Origin: JAWSVE01 sp033852115
Lineage (GTDB): Bacteria > Pseudomonadota > Gammaproteobacteria > Pseudomonadales > Cellvibrionaceae
DNA: 64,000 bases
NCBI GenBank assembly: GCA_033852115.1
Contig: JAWSVE010000002.1
Coordinates: 62,001 to 126,000, forward strand
Direction of reading: 5' to 3'
Shown piece after piece: positions 53,952 to 63,172 of the stretch (position 1 is its first letter; the number at the start of each line of letters is the position of its first letter). The notes under the pieces were generated by a model that saw only the letters and a program-made list of their open reading frames with translations, did not search any database and was not told the origin of the DNA. Both the position numbers and the translations under genes were made by a program.

Positions 53952-53976
53952 AAGCCGCTCTTTAGCGGCTTTTTTT
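53952..53976 (+). terminator. Intrinsic terminator after the c5-type cytochrome
   Basis: Stem AAGCCGCT / AGCGGCTT with a 4-nt loop and seven T, 23 bp after the stop codon. Confidence 0.92.
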
Positions 53977-54042
53977 GTGCCTGATTCCCTAGCTTGATAT
54001 CACCTTAGATGGCGGCGAGGATTAGCAGACACACCGAGTTTA

Positions 54043-54885
54043 TCAGGTCTTAGAGACGGGCAAGTCGTTGTCTCCTCCCCATTCGCTCCATGACCCATCA
54101 TAGACAGATAACTTGCTATAGCCGCACAACTGAGCCGCTAACAATACGACGCAGGCAGTAACACCAGAGCCGCAGCTAAATATTAACGGTAGCGCTGCCT
54201 TAACTCCCGCTTGGTTAAAAATGCTCTTGAGTTGTTTCAGTCCTAGGTAGCGACCTTCGTCAACCAGTGTCGCGAATGGAATGTTTGTTGAGTTTGGAAT
54301 ATGACCACCACGTAAACCTGCACGAGGCTCCGGTTCGGTTCCATAAAATCGCCCACTTGATCTGGCATCGACAATATTCGCTGTGGTGTGATTGGAATGA
54401 TTAAGCACAGTCTGTTTGTCAACGACCCATTGAGTTTGTAAACGTGCCACAAAATTGCCCGGTGGGCTGTCGCACTCATATCTTTCGTCCGTAGCGAAGC
54501 CGGCCTCTCGCCAGGCTACAAGTCCACCGTTGAGAACTTGAATATTCTCTAACCCCATAGTCTTGAAAAGCCACCAAGCTCGAGGCGCTGAATAAATTCC
54601 ATAGCGATCATAAACAACAACATGGGCATCGGTGTTTATACCCAGTGATTGAACGTATTGGGTAAAGGTTTCTGGTGTCGGCAACGAATGTGGCAAATTA
54701 CTAGTCAGGTCACTGGCTTTCTCTTCAATATCAAAGAATTTCGCCCCAGGAATACAGAGAAACTTGTCTTCGTTAACCGTAAAACCAACGGGCGGCATTG
54801 TGGCATCGAGGATAATAATCTGTTTAGAATTTATGAGCGCTTGAAGCTCTTCCGCAGATATTAAAGGACTTGGTATGTTATTCAT
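54043..54885 (-). CDS. sseA: 3-Mercaptopyruvate sulfurtransferase
   Basis: The 280-aa protein has two rhodanese domains. The C-terminal one holds the active-site Cys in FSCGSGVTACVV; CG(S/A)GVT is the loop that marks mercaptopyruvate (SseA) rather than thiosulfate sulfurtransferases. The N-terminal domain is catalytically silent but keeps the fold (VVYDRYGIYSAPRAWWLF). It moves sulfur from 3-mercaptopyruvate to acceptors such as thioredoxin or cyanide. The next gene upstream (DinB-like) lies 23 bp away on the same strand. Confidence 0.93.
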   Translation of the reverse strand: MNNIPSPLISAEELQALINSKQIIILDATMPPVGFTVNEDKFLCIPGAKFFDIEEKASDLTSNLPHSLPTPETFTQYVQSLGINTDAHVVVYDRYGIYSAPRAWWLFKTMGLENIQVLNGGLVAWREAGFATDERYECDSPPGNFVARLQTQWVVDKQTVLNHSNHTTANIVDARSSGRFYGTEPEPRAGLRGGHIPNSTNIPFATLVDEGRYLGLKQLKSIFNQAGVKAALPLIFSCGSGVTACVVLLAAQLCGYSKLSVYDGSWSEWGGDNDLPVSKT

Positions 54886-54908
54886 GTGCGCCCATCCTAA
54901 GATGAATA

Positions 54909-55442
54909 TTAAACGTTAGGCAATAGTTGAAGCAAATCAGTAGAGCCAATATCAGTGTTGTGCTGGCTTAGTAATGTGGTTACCTGGCCTCGATGATGTG
55001 TTTGGTGATTGAAAAAATGATGCAACAAATGTAAAAACGACTTTGTGAACGAAGCACCTTTTGTATTGTGATAGGTTAAATTGGACGTTAAGTGCTCTGA
55101 CTTTAGCTCGTGGATAAATTCAATTATTGCAGCATCTAAACTTGCTCTGCTTTCTTCTAGCTTCTCTAGGTCGTCATAAATAATTTGATCCAGAGATGTA
55201 GGTTTTGGAAAATTCACAATAATATTTAACGCTCGAAATTGCGCCGGATGATTTGCAAAACGTGTTAACCAAATTATATCCGCGACCAATATATGGTTGA
55301 GTGTTCCGAGAATAGAGCGAAAAAAAGCGTTGTAATCATTGGTAACTATGGGGGTGCCCAATGACTTTGCGGCAGCATAGACTTTTGCATTCATCAATTG
55401 GTTGTAATGCGCGAAGAGTGTTAGCGTACTTTTATCAGACAT
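54909..55442 (-). CDS. DinB-family protein
   Basis: The 177-aa protein has the four-helix DinB/YfiT fold with a His triad: H50 in LNHILVAD and the HxxxH pair H146/H150 in FNHQTHHRGQ, which usually binds a divalent metal. Many family members are thiol-dependent S-transferases or stress proteins; the substrate here is unknown. It is likely co-transcribed with sseA, which supports a link to thiol chemistry, but this is inference. Confidence 0.9.
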   Translation of the reverse strand: MSDKSTLTLFAHYNQLMNAKVYAAAKSLGTPIVTNDYNAFFRSILGTLNHILVADIIWLTRFANHPAQFRALNIIVNFPKPTSLDQIIYDDLEKLEESRASLDAAIIEFIHELKSEHLTSNLTYHNTKGASFTKSFLHLLHHFFNHQTHHRGQVTTLLSQHNTDIGSTDLLQLLPNV

Positions 55443-55610
55443 TGTTTAGTCCACCGGGATTAGCGTGAGATAGGCTAAGTGTATTCACAACCGACAAAAT
55501 TGTTCTGAATATCGGAATTATAAGCTGGTAAGGTAATGTAATCTATCAAGGCGTTTTGCTTCTGCTTTGATAGGATGATACCCAAATACAACATAATCTT
55601 AGAGGCGATC

Positions 55611-57236
55611 ATGTTCAAAAAAATAGCTAATGTAAATGATCAACATAGCCGCACACGCAAAATGTTAAGTCTTTCTTTATGGGCGTGTGTTGCGTTTTCT
55701 GTCTATTTAACTGGGTGTAGCAAAGAAGAGGCAATCAGTGAAAGCCCCGTACCCAGCAGTAGCAACGCTGTAGTGACAGGAGACCCTTCGCGAGTGTCTA
55801 CCAGTCTAGGCGTGTTGCAAGGAGAAGCCCTAGCTGACAAAGGAGTTGTCGTTTTTAGAGGTGTTCATTACGGTCAATCGACTGCCGGGGAGAATCGTTT
55901 CTTGCCCCCCAAACCGGCTACAAGCTGGGAAGGCGTAAAAGAAGCTATCCAATTTGGTGATGTATGTCCGCAAGGTGGTGAAGTTGGTCGTATCAATAAC
56001 GTAGGAGATTTGTTACCCGCTAGCGAAGATTGTTTGGTAATTAATATATGGATGCCATCAACAGAAACGAAAGATCGGCCAGTGATGGTGTGGTTTCACG
56101 GCCGTGGATTTTATGCAGGCTCTGGCTCCGAACCGCTTTACGATGGTGCGAACCTAGCGAAACGTGGTGACCTAGTAGTTGTTACCGTCAATCACCGACT
56201 GAATGTGTTTGGCTATCTTCACCTTGGTGATAAAGCTGGAGAGGCGTTTGCGACATCCGGTAATGCCGGTGTGCAAGATATGGAGCTCGCGCTGAAGTGG
56301 GTGCGGGATAATATTTCATCGTTTGGCGGTAATCCAGATAACGTGACGATTTTTGGTGAATCAGGTGGCGGCGTTAAAGTTGCCACACTATTGGGTACGC
56401 CGAGTGCAAAAGCGCTATTTGAGCGTGGCATTATCCAAAGTGGTGCTAGACCAACAGCCTACCCCATTGCTTACGCCGAAAAATCTCGCGATACCGTGAT
56501 GGAGAAATTGGGCGTCAGTACAGTTGAAGAACTCCAAGCCTTGCCCATGGAAACATTGCTTGGCGCGGTAGCCAACCCAGTAAGAACTAATCCGAGCTTT
56601 GGACCTATTAAAGACGGTAACTACATACCTCGCGATATGTTTGTACCTGATTCCGCGCCGAGTGCTGTGGGTAAACCGATCATGGTTGGTAGTAACCGTG
56701 AAGAATATTCAATATACGAGCGGGGCAATCCTAACTTTGGCGAGATGACCGAAGCCCAATTAAAAGAAAAACTAGTGCCGACGACAGGCGACAGATATGC
56801 CGACGTTATTGCGGCTTATTCAGAAAGTCGTAACACAACCAATCCTTGGGATCTATATATCGCAGTTCAGAGTAGCCGTTTCCACCGAGGCACAGATAAT
56901 TTAGCCGCCGTGCATTCAGCGTCGGGGCCGACTTATTTGTACAGTTTCGATTTTCCCGTGAACGAAAAGCTCAAAGCCCACCACGGCGCAGAAATCGCCT
57001 ATGCATACAGCAATGCGACGTCGGTAGACAATCCACCGGAGGACGCTAAGGCCGTAGAAGATGCCGTTAGCGAAGCCTGGATTGCCTTCGCCAGGACGGG
57101 CGACCCCAATCATCCAGGAATCCCCGAGTGGCCTACCTACAACACCGAAACTCGACCAGGTATGGTATTTGATGTGGAGAGTAAAGTGGTTGAGGATATT
57201 AGGCACCTCGAGCGGGAGGTTTGGTTAGAAGACTAA
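55611..57236 (+). CDS. Carboxylesterase type B, predicted lipoprotein
   Basis: From ATG 55611 (AGAGGCG just upstream) the 541-aa protein has a lipobox LTGC (Cys36). The alpha/beta-hydrolase catalytic domain shows the oxyanion-loop region VWFHGRGFYAGSGS, the nucleophile FGESGGGVKVATLL (Ser251) and the later acidic and His residues (HHGAEIAYAY). Type B carboxylesterases cleave a wide range of esters; being exposed at the cell surface or in the periplasm it may act on external esters. The substrate cannot be predicted. Confidence 0.9.
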   Translation: MFKKIANVNDQHSRTRKMLSLSLWACVAFSVYLTGCSKEEAISESPVPSSSNAVVTGDPSRVSTSLGVLQGEALADKGVVVFRGVHYGQSTAGENRFLPPKPATSWEGVKEAIQFGDVCPQGGEVGRINNVGDLLPASEDCLVINIWMPSTETKDRPVMVWFHGRGFYAGSGSEPLYDGANLAKRGDLVVVTVNHRLNVFGYLHLGDKAGEAFATSGNAGVQDMELALKWVRDNISSFGGNPDNVTIFGESGGGVKVATLLGTPSAKALFERGIIQSGARPTAYPIAYAEKSRDTVMEKLGVSTVEELQALPMETLLGAVANPVRTNPSFGPIKDGNYIPRDMFVPDSAPSAVGKPIMVGSNREEYSIYERGNPNFGEMTEAQLKEKLVPTTGDRYADVIAAYSESRNTTNPWDLYIAVQSSRFHRGTDNLAAVHSASGPTYLYSFDFPVNEKLKAHHGAEIAYAYSNATSVDNPPEDAKAVEDAVSEAWIAFARTGDPNHPGIPEWPTYNTETRPGMVFDVESKVVEDIRHLEREVWLED

Positions 57237-57428
57237 TCTAGGAGCGTTTGACTTTACCGTTGTTTTATTTTTCATCTATCGTTATTAAATACGCTACGCT
57301 GGATAAGTGTTGAAAGGCCACAAAGATTAGTGGCCATTCTTAACAAAGTTAAAACAAAGGGCCTCAAACTTCTCAAATCTTGCTAAAGTTCGATACCTAT
57401 TTAATTGATAATATTTAGCAGGGTATCA

Positions 57429-57908
57429 ATGTCCGTCGAACACATGTTTTCTATTCATCCCTTCAGTTGGTTATCTATAGGCACCGCGCTTTTGTGTGGT
57501 TGCATTATTGGTCTTGAGAGACAGCTAAGGGGTAAGCCGGTGGGTATTAGAACCTCGTCACTGATTGTGCTGGGGACGTATATCTTTATCGCATCATCGG
57601 CACTGGTCAGTACCGAGGTTACGGATACATCACGTATTATTGGTCAGGTGGTTACAGGTATTGGATTTCTTGGGGCTGGTGTGATGCTTGCTAAAGATGG
57701 TGCGGTGGTGGGGGTTACCTCGGCGGCTACCATCTGGTCTCTTGCGGCTATTGGTGTTTGTATCGCTGTCATTGATGGATTTGTTGCAATTAAGCTGTCA
57801 TTCATTGTCGTGGTGATCCTTTATGGTGTTGATTTATTAGAAGACCACCTTTCCGGTCTTACCAAAGGTGTTCATGAAAAGTATGCGGATTGGAAACGGA
57901 AAAATTGA
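57429..57908 (+). CDS. MgtC/SapB-family membrane protein
   Basis: The 159-aa protein (ATG 57429 after CAGGG) has four to five membrane helices and the signature GLERQLRGKPVGIRTSSLIVLG together with VVTGIGFLGAGVM and GVTSAATIWSLAAIGVCI. Members are linked to growth at low magnesium or in acid and to ATP synthase control in pathogens; the role in a free-living bacterium is unclear. It lacks the C-terminal ACT-like domain of true MgtC. Confidence 0.9.
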   Translation: MSVEHMFSIHPFSWLSIGTALLCGCIIGLERQLRGKPVGIRTSSLIVLGTYIFIASSALVSTEVTDTSRIIGQVVTGIGFLGAGVMLAKDGAVVGVTSAATIWSLAAIGVCIAVIDGFVAIKLSFIVVVILYGVDLLEDHLSGLTKGVHEKYADWKRKN

Positions 57909-58010
57909 CGTTTGAGTATGTTTGCTACATCCGACAACGATTGCCTACGAGAGAATATTCAACACCACTAAGCAATGTAGAAAACACTAGCCATCCGTCA
58001 CAAGGGAAAC

Positions 58011-58538
58011 ATGGCAACCATCATTGAAGAACTTATTACTTATTGTCAACACGCCAGGTCAAAGCCAAATTGCATTTCGACTGTTGAAACATATCTCCGA
58101 GACAAACTATCATCAATTGCAACAGCTATGGCAACCACAAAAAACGGCGGTATCGAAGCGCTGTACGTATCAGATACGCTGACGGTTTTAAACGTCGTCT
58201 GGCAGCCACGTATGATGATGCCTCCTCACAACCATAATACATGGGCAGTCATTGGCGTCTATGTGGGTCAAGAAGACAATACGTTTTGGCGGCGCCTACA
58301 AGGTGATACGATGGGACGTATAGAGCAAGTTGGCTCGCAATCTATCTGCGCTGGTGAGGTTATTGCGATGCCAGAAGAGACAATACATTCGGTTAAAAAC
58401 CCGATAAACGAGTTCACTGGTGCTATACACATCTATGGCGCTAATTTCTTCTCGATACAGCGCAGCAAATGGGATAGTCAAGGTTTGCGTGAACAGGCCT
58501 ACAGCGTGGATGAGAATAACCAAAGCTTTGAAAGCTGA
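58011..58538 (+). CDS. Cupin-fold metal-dependent protein (cysteine-dioxygenase-like)
   Basis: The 175-aa protein has a single cupin barrel with metal-binding residues in PPHNHNTWAVIGVYVGQEDN (H73, H75 and an acidic residue) and in EETIHSVKN (H126). The pattern resembles the cysteine dioxygenase / small-molecule dioxygenase branch of the cupin family. Activity is inferred and the substrate unknown. It is followed 57 bp later by a VOC-fold gene on the same strand. Confidence 0.82.
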   Translation: MATIIEELITYCQHARSKPNCISTVETYLRDKLSSIATAMATTKNGGIEALYVSDTLTVLNVVWQPRMMMPPHNHNTWAVIGVYVGQEDNTFWRRLQGDTMGRIEQVGSQSICAGEVIAMPEETIHSVKNPINEFTGAIHIYGANFFSIQRSKWDSQGLREQAYSVDENNQSFES

Positions 58539-58595
58539 GATTATATTTAACGATATTCATCAAAATGTCGGCAATAAGTAAAAAGGATTATTGAT

Positions 58596-58955
58596 ATGAC
58601 TGACTCACACGAGAAAATTAAATATCTCGAGCTTCCTGCTCGAGATATTTTAGCGACGAAAACATTTTTTAGTGAAGTTTTTGGTTGGAGATTTGAAGAC
58701 TATGGGCCACAGTATAGTGCTTTTTTTAATGCGGGGCTTGATGGTGGGTTTTACCAGTCTGAAGATTCATCAACCACCGCGAATGGGGCGGCGCTCATTG
58801 TCTTCTATAGCGAAAACCTAGATGCCACTCAAAAGAAGATCGAGACAGCAGGGGGGGTAATTTGTAAGCCCGTCTTTTCTTTTCCTGGTGGCCGACGCTT
58901 TCACTTCAAGGAGCCGAGTGGCAATGAGTTTGCGGTGTGGTCTGATAAAGAATAA
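58596..58955 (+). CDS. VOC (glyoxalase/dioxygenase-fold) protein
   Basis: The 119-aa protein is one VOC unit pair: IKYLELPARDILATKTFFSE at the start, GWRFEDYGPQYSAFF, and KPVFSFPGGRRFHFKEPSG with EFAVW at the end, containing the typical metal-binding Glu. Such small proteins include glyoxalases, antibiotic-binding proteins and enzymes of unknown role. No substrate can be assigned. Confidence 0.88.
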   Translation: MTDSHEKIKYLELPARDILATKTFFSEVFGWRFEDYGPQYSAFFNAGLDGGFYQSEDSSTTANGAALIVFYSENLDATQKKIETAGGVICKPVFSFPGGRRFHFKEPSGNEFAVWSDKE

Positions 58956-59321
58956 TAACGTTGGATTAGACTTATGGTATTTAAAAATCCAATAGCGTTT
59001 CAAATGCAGCTCGAGAGGTGGACGATGTCAGCACTTCCGCAGATATGCCTTTACGAGTAATTCGATTTTTGTAGTGGCGAGGTTTCAGAAAATATAAAAA
59101 ATTATGCGGTATGCTTATAAATTTTCTTTTATCGCAATCGACTATTGGTGTTGTCAGGCTCTCTGGCCGGCAATTTCCTACTCATTGCTCTGACGGTTGA
59201 CGCGCCAATGGGTCCATTATTCAGAACAAAGGGTGCGGTGAGTTATATTCCGTAAATGCGCTACTATCTGACTTGTTTGTTGGCTAATATCTTACGTTGA
59301 CAATAGAGTGCGAGCAGAGCG

Positions 59322-60539
59322 ATGAGTAATAACAACAATGCAATTTTACCGGTTATCACTCGCCGACAATTTATCGGGGCTAGTAGCCTTGCTAGCGCGG
59401 CATTTATAACAGAGGGAATGTCGATGACGACCTCAGCTTCAACTCAAGAAACACATTCAAAACCACAAAGTGGAAAGTCTCATAAAGCTTGGGCTAAGCA
59501 GCATTTACGGGGTGGAGAAGTATTTATCCTTCCGTCTCACCAAGCGGATCTCAAATCGCTTGATGAAGATGGGCTGCGTCGCGATGTCAGGCACTCTATA
59601 GCCCAAGGCTTTTGTTCAATCATGCCATTGAACACGGGCATTGATGTCGACACTTATATGCACATGAATAGTGTCATAGCAGATGAAGCAAAAAATAAGA
59701 TATTAATGGTGGGTGTGATTCGCCCGGGAAGTTGGCAAAAGCAGAAAGCCAATGTGCGTGCACTAGAACGTCAAGGGTTTTCCCATGCCTTAATGTATTT
59801 CAACCCCGAGCTTCAAAGCTTAGATGAAATCTACCAACAAATGCGCGAGATTATTGAAAACACATCACTCGCTATTGTACTTTACGTAAGGCCGAACAAA
59901 AAAATCGAACGCTTTGATCCCACCGGTTTACCTCTCGACGTATTCGACAAATTAGCAGAGCTAGATAATGTTGTTGCAGTAAAATTCACACAAGAATTAA
60001 GGCCAGCGGCCGCCTATGCAGTCGCAAAACGCGTAGGCGATCGTTTACTGTTGGGCGTAGTAGACCTTGAAATGATGCTACCACTCTCATTGAAATACAA
60101 AGTGCAATGGGCTGCTCAGTGGGGCATCGACTCTCTGCAGTCTCCCGAGAAGCCTTGGGTAAATCAATATTTAGAACTACTGAGCCTCGGCAAGAATGAA
60201 CAAGCTTACGACCTGTATTGGCAGTATGAGCCTATAGCGAGCGCCTTCTACGCTATGCAAGCGCCATCTCTGCGTGTTGGCGGTCATCCATGGCTGCAAA
60301 TTAAATACATGAAGTGGCTTACTGGGGGCAATGGTGGGCTTCTTTCAGACTTGCATGAAAGCCCAGAACACATTCCGCATTTGACGCCGCAAGAGCGAGC
60401 TACTTTTCGACATAACTTTATCAATGCGGGCTTTAAAGTTACTGATTTACCGGACGAAGCATTTATGGTGGGAACAGAAGCCTTCAAAAGGGGCGTCCGC
60501 GCAAGCGATCTAGTCGCCACACCACAGTATATCGTTTAG
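59322..60539 (+). CDS. Tat-exported dihydrodipicolinate-synthase-fold protein
   Basis: The 405-aa protein starts with a twin-arginine signal (TRRQFIGASSLASAAF, R14-R15). The mature part looks like a DapA-type TIM barrel: LMVGVIRPGSW, VLYVRPNKK (Tyr188 in the place of the catalytic Tyr) and VVAVKFTQE with a candidate Schiff-base Lys221. Classical DapA enzymes are cytosolic, so an exported member is unusual; Tat export fits a protein that folds before secretion. The substrate is unknown. It is flanked by long gaps and appears monocistronic. Confidence 0.82.
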   Translation: MSNNNNAILPVITRRQFIGASSLASAAFITEGMSMTTSASTQETHSKPQSGKSHKAWAKQHLRGGEVFILPSHQADLKSLDEDGLRRDVRHSIAQGFCSIMPLNTGIDVDTYMHMNSVIADEAKNKILMVGVIRPGSWQKQKANVRALERQGFSHALMYFNPELQSLDEIYQQMREIIENTSLAIVLYVRPNKKIERFDPTGLPLDVFDKLAELDNVVAVKFTQELRPAAAYAVAKRVGDRLLLGVVDLEMMLPLSLKYKVQWAAQWGIDSLQSPEKPWVNQYLELLSLGKNEQAYDLYWQYEPIASAFYAMQAPSLRVGGHPWLQIKYMKWLTGGNGGLLSDLHESPEHIPHLTPQERATFRHNFINAGFKVTDLPDEAFMVGTEAFKRGVRASDLVATPQYIV

Positions 60540-61148
60540 TGACGAGCCGTTTAGCAGTGCGGAATATTCACTTCATAAGCCAACGTGATCTAACACTCAA
60601 AACAATTCAACACGCGTCAAGTTAAATAGACGCCGTTTATAAACAGTGGGAAAAATTCTGCCTAGAAGGCTCTACGTTGGCTTGCCCAGAAACTTGTCGT
60701 TCTCGTATGGAATGACCACACTAACACGTTAATCATTGGCCGCGACGAACTGGACAGTTGTCGCGTAAAACAACAAAAACCTACACTACACTTTTCCCTT
60801 CTCATTATTGGTTTTACGCTGCGAGCGGGCGTATTCATTCGCTGAAGTGGCTGACAGCTATCTTGGTTGAGTACTTACGGTATAAGTCCGTTACATTGCC
60901 GTTTGGGGTCAACGAATCTCAGTGCCTAGGTAAAGAGATTAAGCGGCCCAGATAAGGGCTAGATGATCCAATAGGGTGATGATCTTCGGCTAAACTTTAT
61001 TAAACCAGCCGAGCCATGAGGCCGCTATAAATGATTCACGAACGTAATTGCGACTGAGAGCAGTGAAGATAATTGATCTAAGCCATAGTAACTCGTGCCC
61101 TTTTGCTATCCCTCTGAGCTGATCGACAAATAGGCGCGTTACTTAACA
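60540..61148. other. 609-bp gap with a strong dyad
   Basis: No gene is supported; a 65-codon frame at 60758-60955 has no family, no ribosome site and unlike composition. At 60741-60765 lies a dyad: CGCGAC-G-AACTG-GA-CAGTT-GTCGCG, eleven base pairs with a single bulged G and a 2-nt loop. It has no T run, so it is a protein-binding or RNA-structure candidate, not a terminator. Confidence 0.5.
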
Positions 61149-63011
61149 ATGAAAAATATTTTTCCCAATGATCCGCAAGAGGAAGGACACCCTTTTCAGT
61201 GGAATACGCTTATCGATTTGGTTGGATTTATAGCGGACGGCGCTTGGGAAACCGACAGAAATGGTGTGCTCACCCGTCTAGAAGGCGACAGTCTGAATAC
61301 TCTCTGGGGTCCCATCCTGGATGACTACATTGGCTTACCGTTCGACGAATTGAGCGTTCAACCGCTTGTCGTGAACGACCCCGAAAAAAGTCTTATCGAG
61401 ACATTAAATAGTGGAGGTCGGTCGCCATGGTGTGATTGCGTTGTCACCGACAAAAGTGGTGCCCCAAAATATTTACGCGTTGCGATGTCGGATATTCGAA
61501 ATGATGCTGACGAGTGCACCGGCTATCGGGGTTTGATCATCATAGTGCCTTCAGTCACCAATGCACAACAAGATCGATTTCGATTTCGAGAAATAGCCGA
61601 CGAATCTCCAGACTGTATTTTCTTATCAAACACCCAAAACTTTAAGTTTGAATACGTAAACAATCGTGTAGTGGAGTTGAGTGGAATACCGCGTGAACAG
61701 CTACTGCATATGTATGGTCATCAATTAACTGGTCGAACTTTCGAAGATACCATCGATATCTTTGCCAAAACAATTGAAGCAGGAAAGAAGGGGTACACAG
61801 AACCGATTCATTTTGCGACAAGTGTTGATGGTAAAAAACGAGGTTGGTTTGAGCCGAGTCACCGCGTAATGGAAATGGATGGAGCGCAATATATTGTTAC
61901 GATATCCCGCGAAGTGACGCCGCTAATTTTAGCGGAAAAATCATTAGAGCGAGCAAAACGAATATATTCTGCTTTAAGCGCTACGATTAGTACTGTCATG
62001 CGCGCTGTAGACGAGAGAACCCTATTTGATGGCGTGTGTGAGGCGCTTGTCGATCACGGGCGATTGGATTCCGTGTCTATTATGCTAGAAAATGAAAACC
62101 AAGAAACGCTAAATACCGTTGCGGCTTCTGGAGGCTTTCGCGACGAAGTTCTAAGTATGAGCGTATCAACTTCTATCAATCAACCGGGTGGGTTAGGGCT
62201 GAACGCATTAGCATATAGATCAAAGAAAAATTGTGTGAGCAATGACTTTTTGCATGATTCACGAGCGAAAGTGTGGAAGGAGCATGCTGAAAAACTGGAC
62301 CTTCGATCAGGAGCAGCCATACCACTCATAAAAAATGCGAAGTGCATTGGGACGCTTTTTTTAAGTGCCCACGAACGTCGAGTGTTTGATAAAGAAGTGG
62401 TATCTCTACTAGAAAATGTTGCTGAAAACTTAGTCTATGGTATTGAAACACTTGCTCAACGTAGAGAAAAAACCAAAGTGGAAGCACGTGTACAACATCT
62501 AGCGACTCACGATGAATTAACGGGCTTGCCCAACAGAGGCTTATTTAGTGAGCTGCTAGAACAAGCTATTGCCAGTGCTAAACGAAAAAAATTGGCTTTC
62601 GCTGTCATGTTTATTGACCTTGATGGTTTTAAGCGTATCAATGATTTCCTTGGCCACGCTGCGGGGGATAAGCTACTACAAATAGTGTCGGCGCGAATGA
62701 AGTCGACCCTTCGCGAAAGTGATGTGGTTGCGAGATTGGGTGGAGATGAGTTTGTGATTTTGCTCAACGATGCTTACGACACTCAAGCTATTGATATCGT
62801 AGCAAACAAGATTCTAGAGGTTTCGCGTCAACCAGTAGAGGTTCTCGGTCAGGAGTGTCAGGTCAGTGCGAGTATGGGTATTGCTCGATATCCGCTGAAT
62901 GGAAAAAATAAAATCGACCTTATGAAAAACGCCGATGCGGCGATGTACCTGTCTAAGGCCAAAGGGAAAAATACGTTTGAGTATTTTATATCGTCAGATC
63001 AACGTTTCTGA
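61149..63011 (+). CDS. PAS-PAS-GAF diguanylate cyclase
   Basis: The 620-aa protein has a PAS-like region (~20-135), a second PAS domain (~145-265; FREIADESPDCIFLSN, then FEYVNNRVVELSGIPREQLL), a GAF domain (~285-440; GAAIPLIKNAKCIGTLFLSA) and a C-terminal GGDEF domain. GGDEF is at 531-535 with the I-site RESD (522-525) before it, so active and product-inhibited c-di-GMP synthesis is expected. There is no EAL domain and no membrane segment. A cytosolic sensor of small ligands or redox state is likely. Confidence 0.94.
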   Translation: MKNIFPNDPQEEGHPFQWNTLIDLVGFIADGAWETDRNGVLTRLEGDSLNTLWGPILDDYIGLPFDELSVQPLVVNDPEKSLIETLNSGGRSPWCDCVVTDKSGAPKYLRVAMSDIRNDADECTGYRGLIIIVPSVTNAQQDRFRFREIADESPDCIFLSNTQNFKFEYVNNRVVELSGIPREQLLHMYGHQLTGRTFEDTIDIFAKTIEAGKKGYTEPIHFATSVDGKKRGWFEPSHRVMEMDGAQYIVTISREVTPLILAEKSLERAKRIYSALSATISTVMRAVDERTLFDGVCEALVDHGRLDSVSIMLENENQETLNTVAASGGFRDEVLSMSVSTSINQPGGLGLNALAYRSKKNCVSNDFLHDSRAKVWKEHAEKLDLRSGAAIPLIKNAKCIGTLFLSAHERRVFDKEVVSLLENVAENLVYGIETLAQRREKTKVEARVQHLATHDELTGLPNRGLFSELLEQAIASAKRKKLAFAVMFIDLDGFKRINDFLGHAAGDKLLQIVSARMKSTLRESDVVARLGGDEFVILLNDAYDTQAIDIVANKILEVSRQPVEVLGQECQVSASMGIARYPLNGKNKIDLMKNADAAMYLSKAKGKNTFEYFISSDQRF

Positions 63012-63172
63012 TAGTGACTGATTAATTTGCAAACAAGCCCTAATGATCAAATCTAATCTGCCTTACCGTGTAGTCGCCAAAGGCGCGCGTTCACCATGTA
63101 GTCGTTGTGAACATTGTAGGGGTGCAGTAGCATCCGCGACGCTTATCTCCATATGAAATATAAGGGCAAATC

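Noticed and set aside
60758..60955. A 65-codon frame in the gap before the PAS-GAF-GGDEF gene
   Set aside because: No family, no ribosome site, and the frame begins within a strong dyad; no homologous stretch recognised that would make it a gene remnant.
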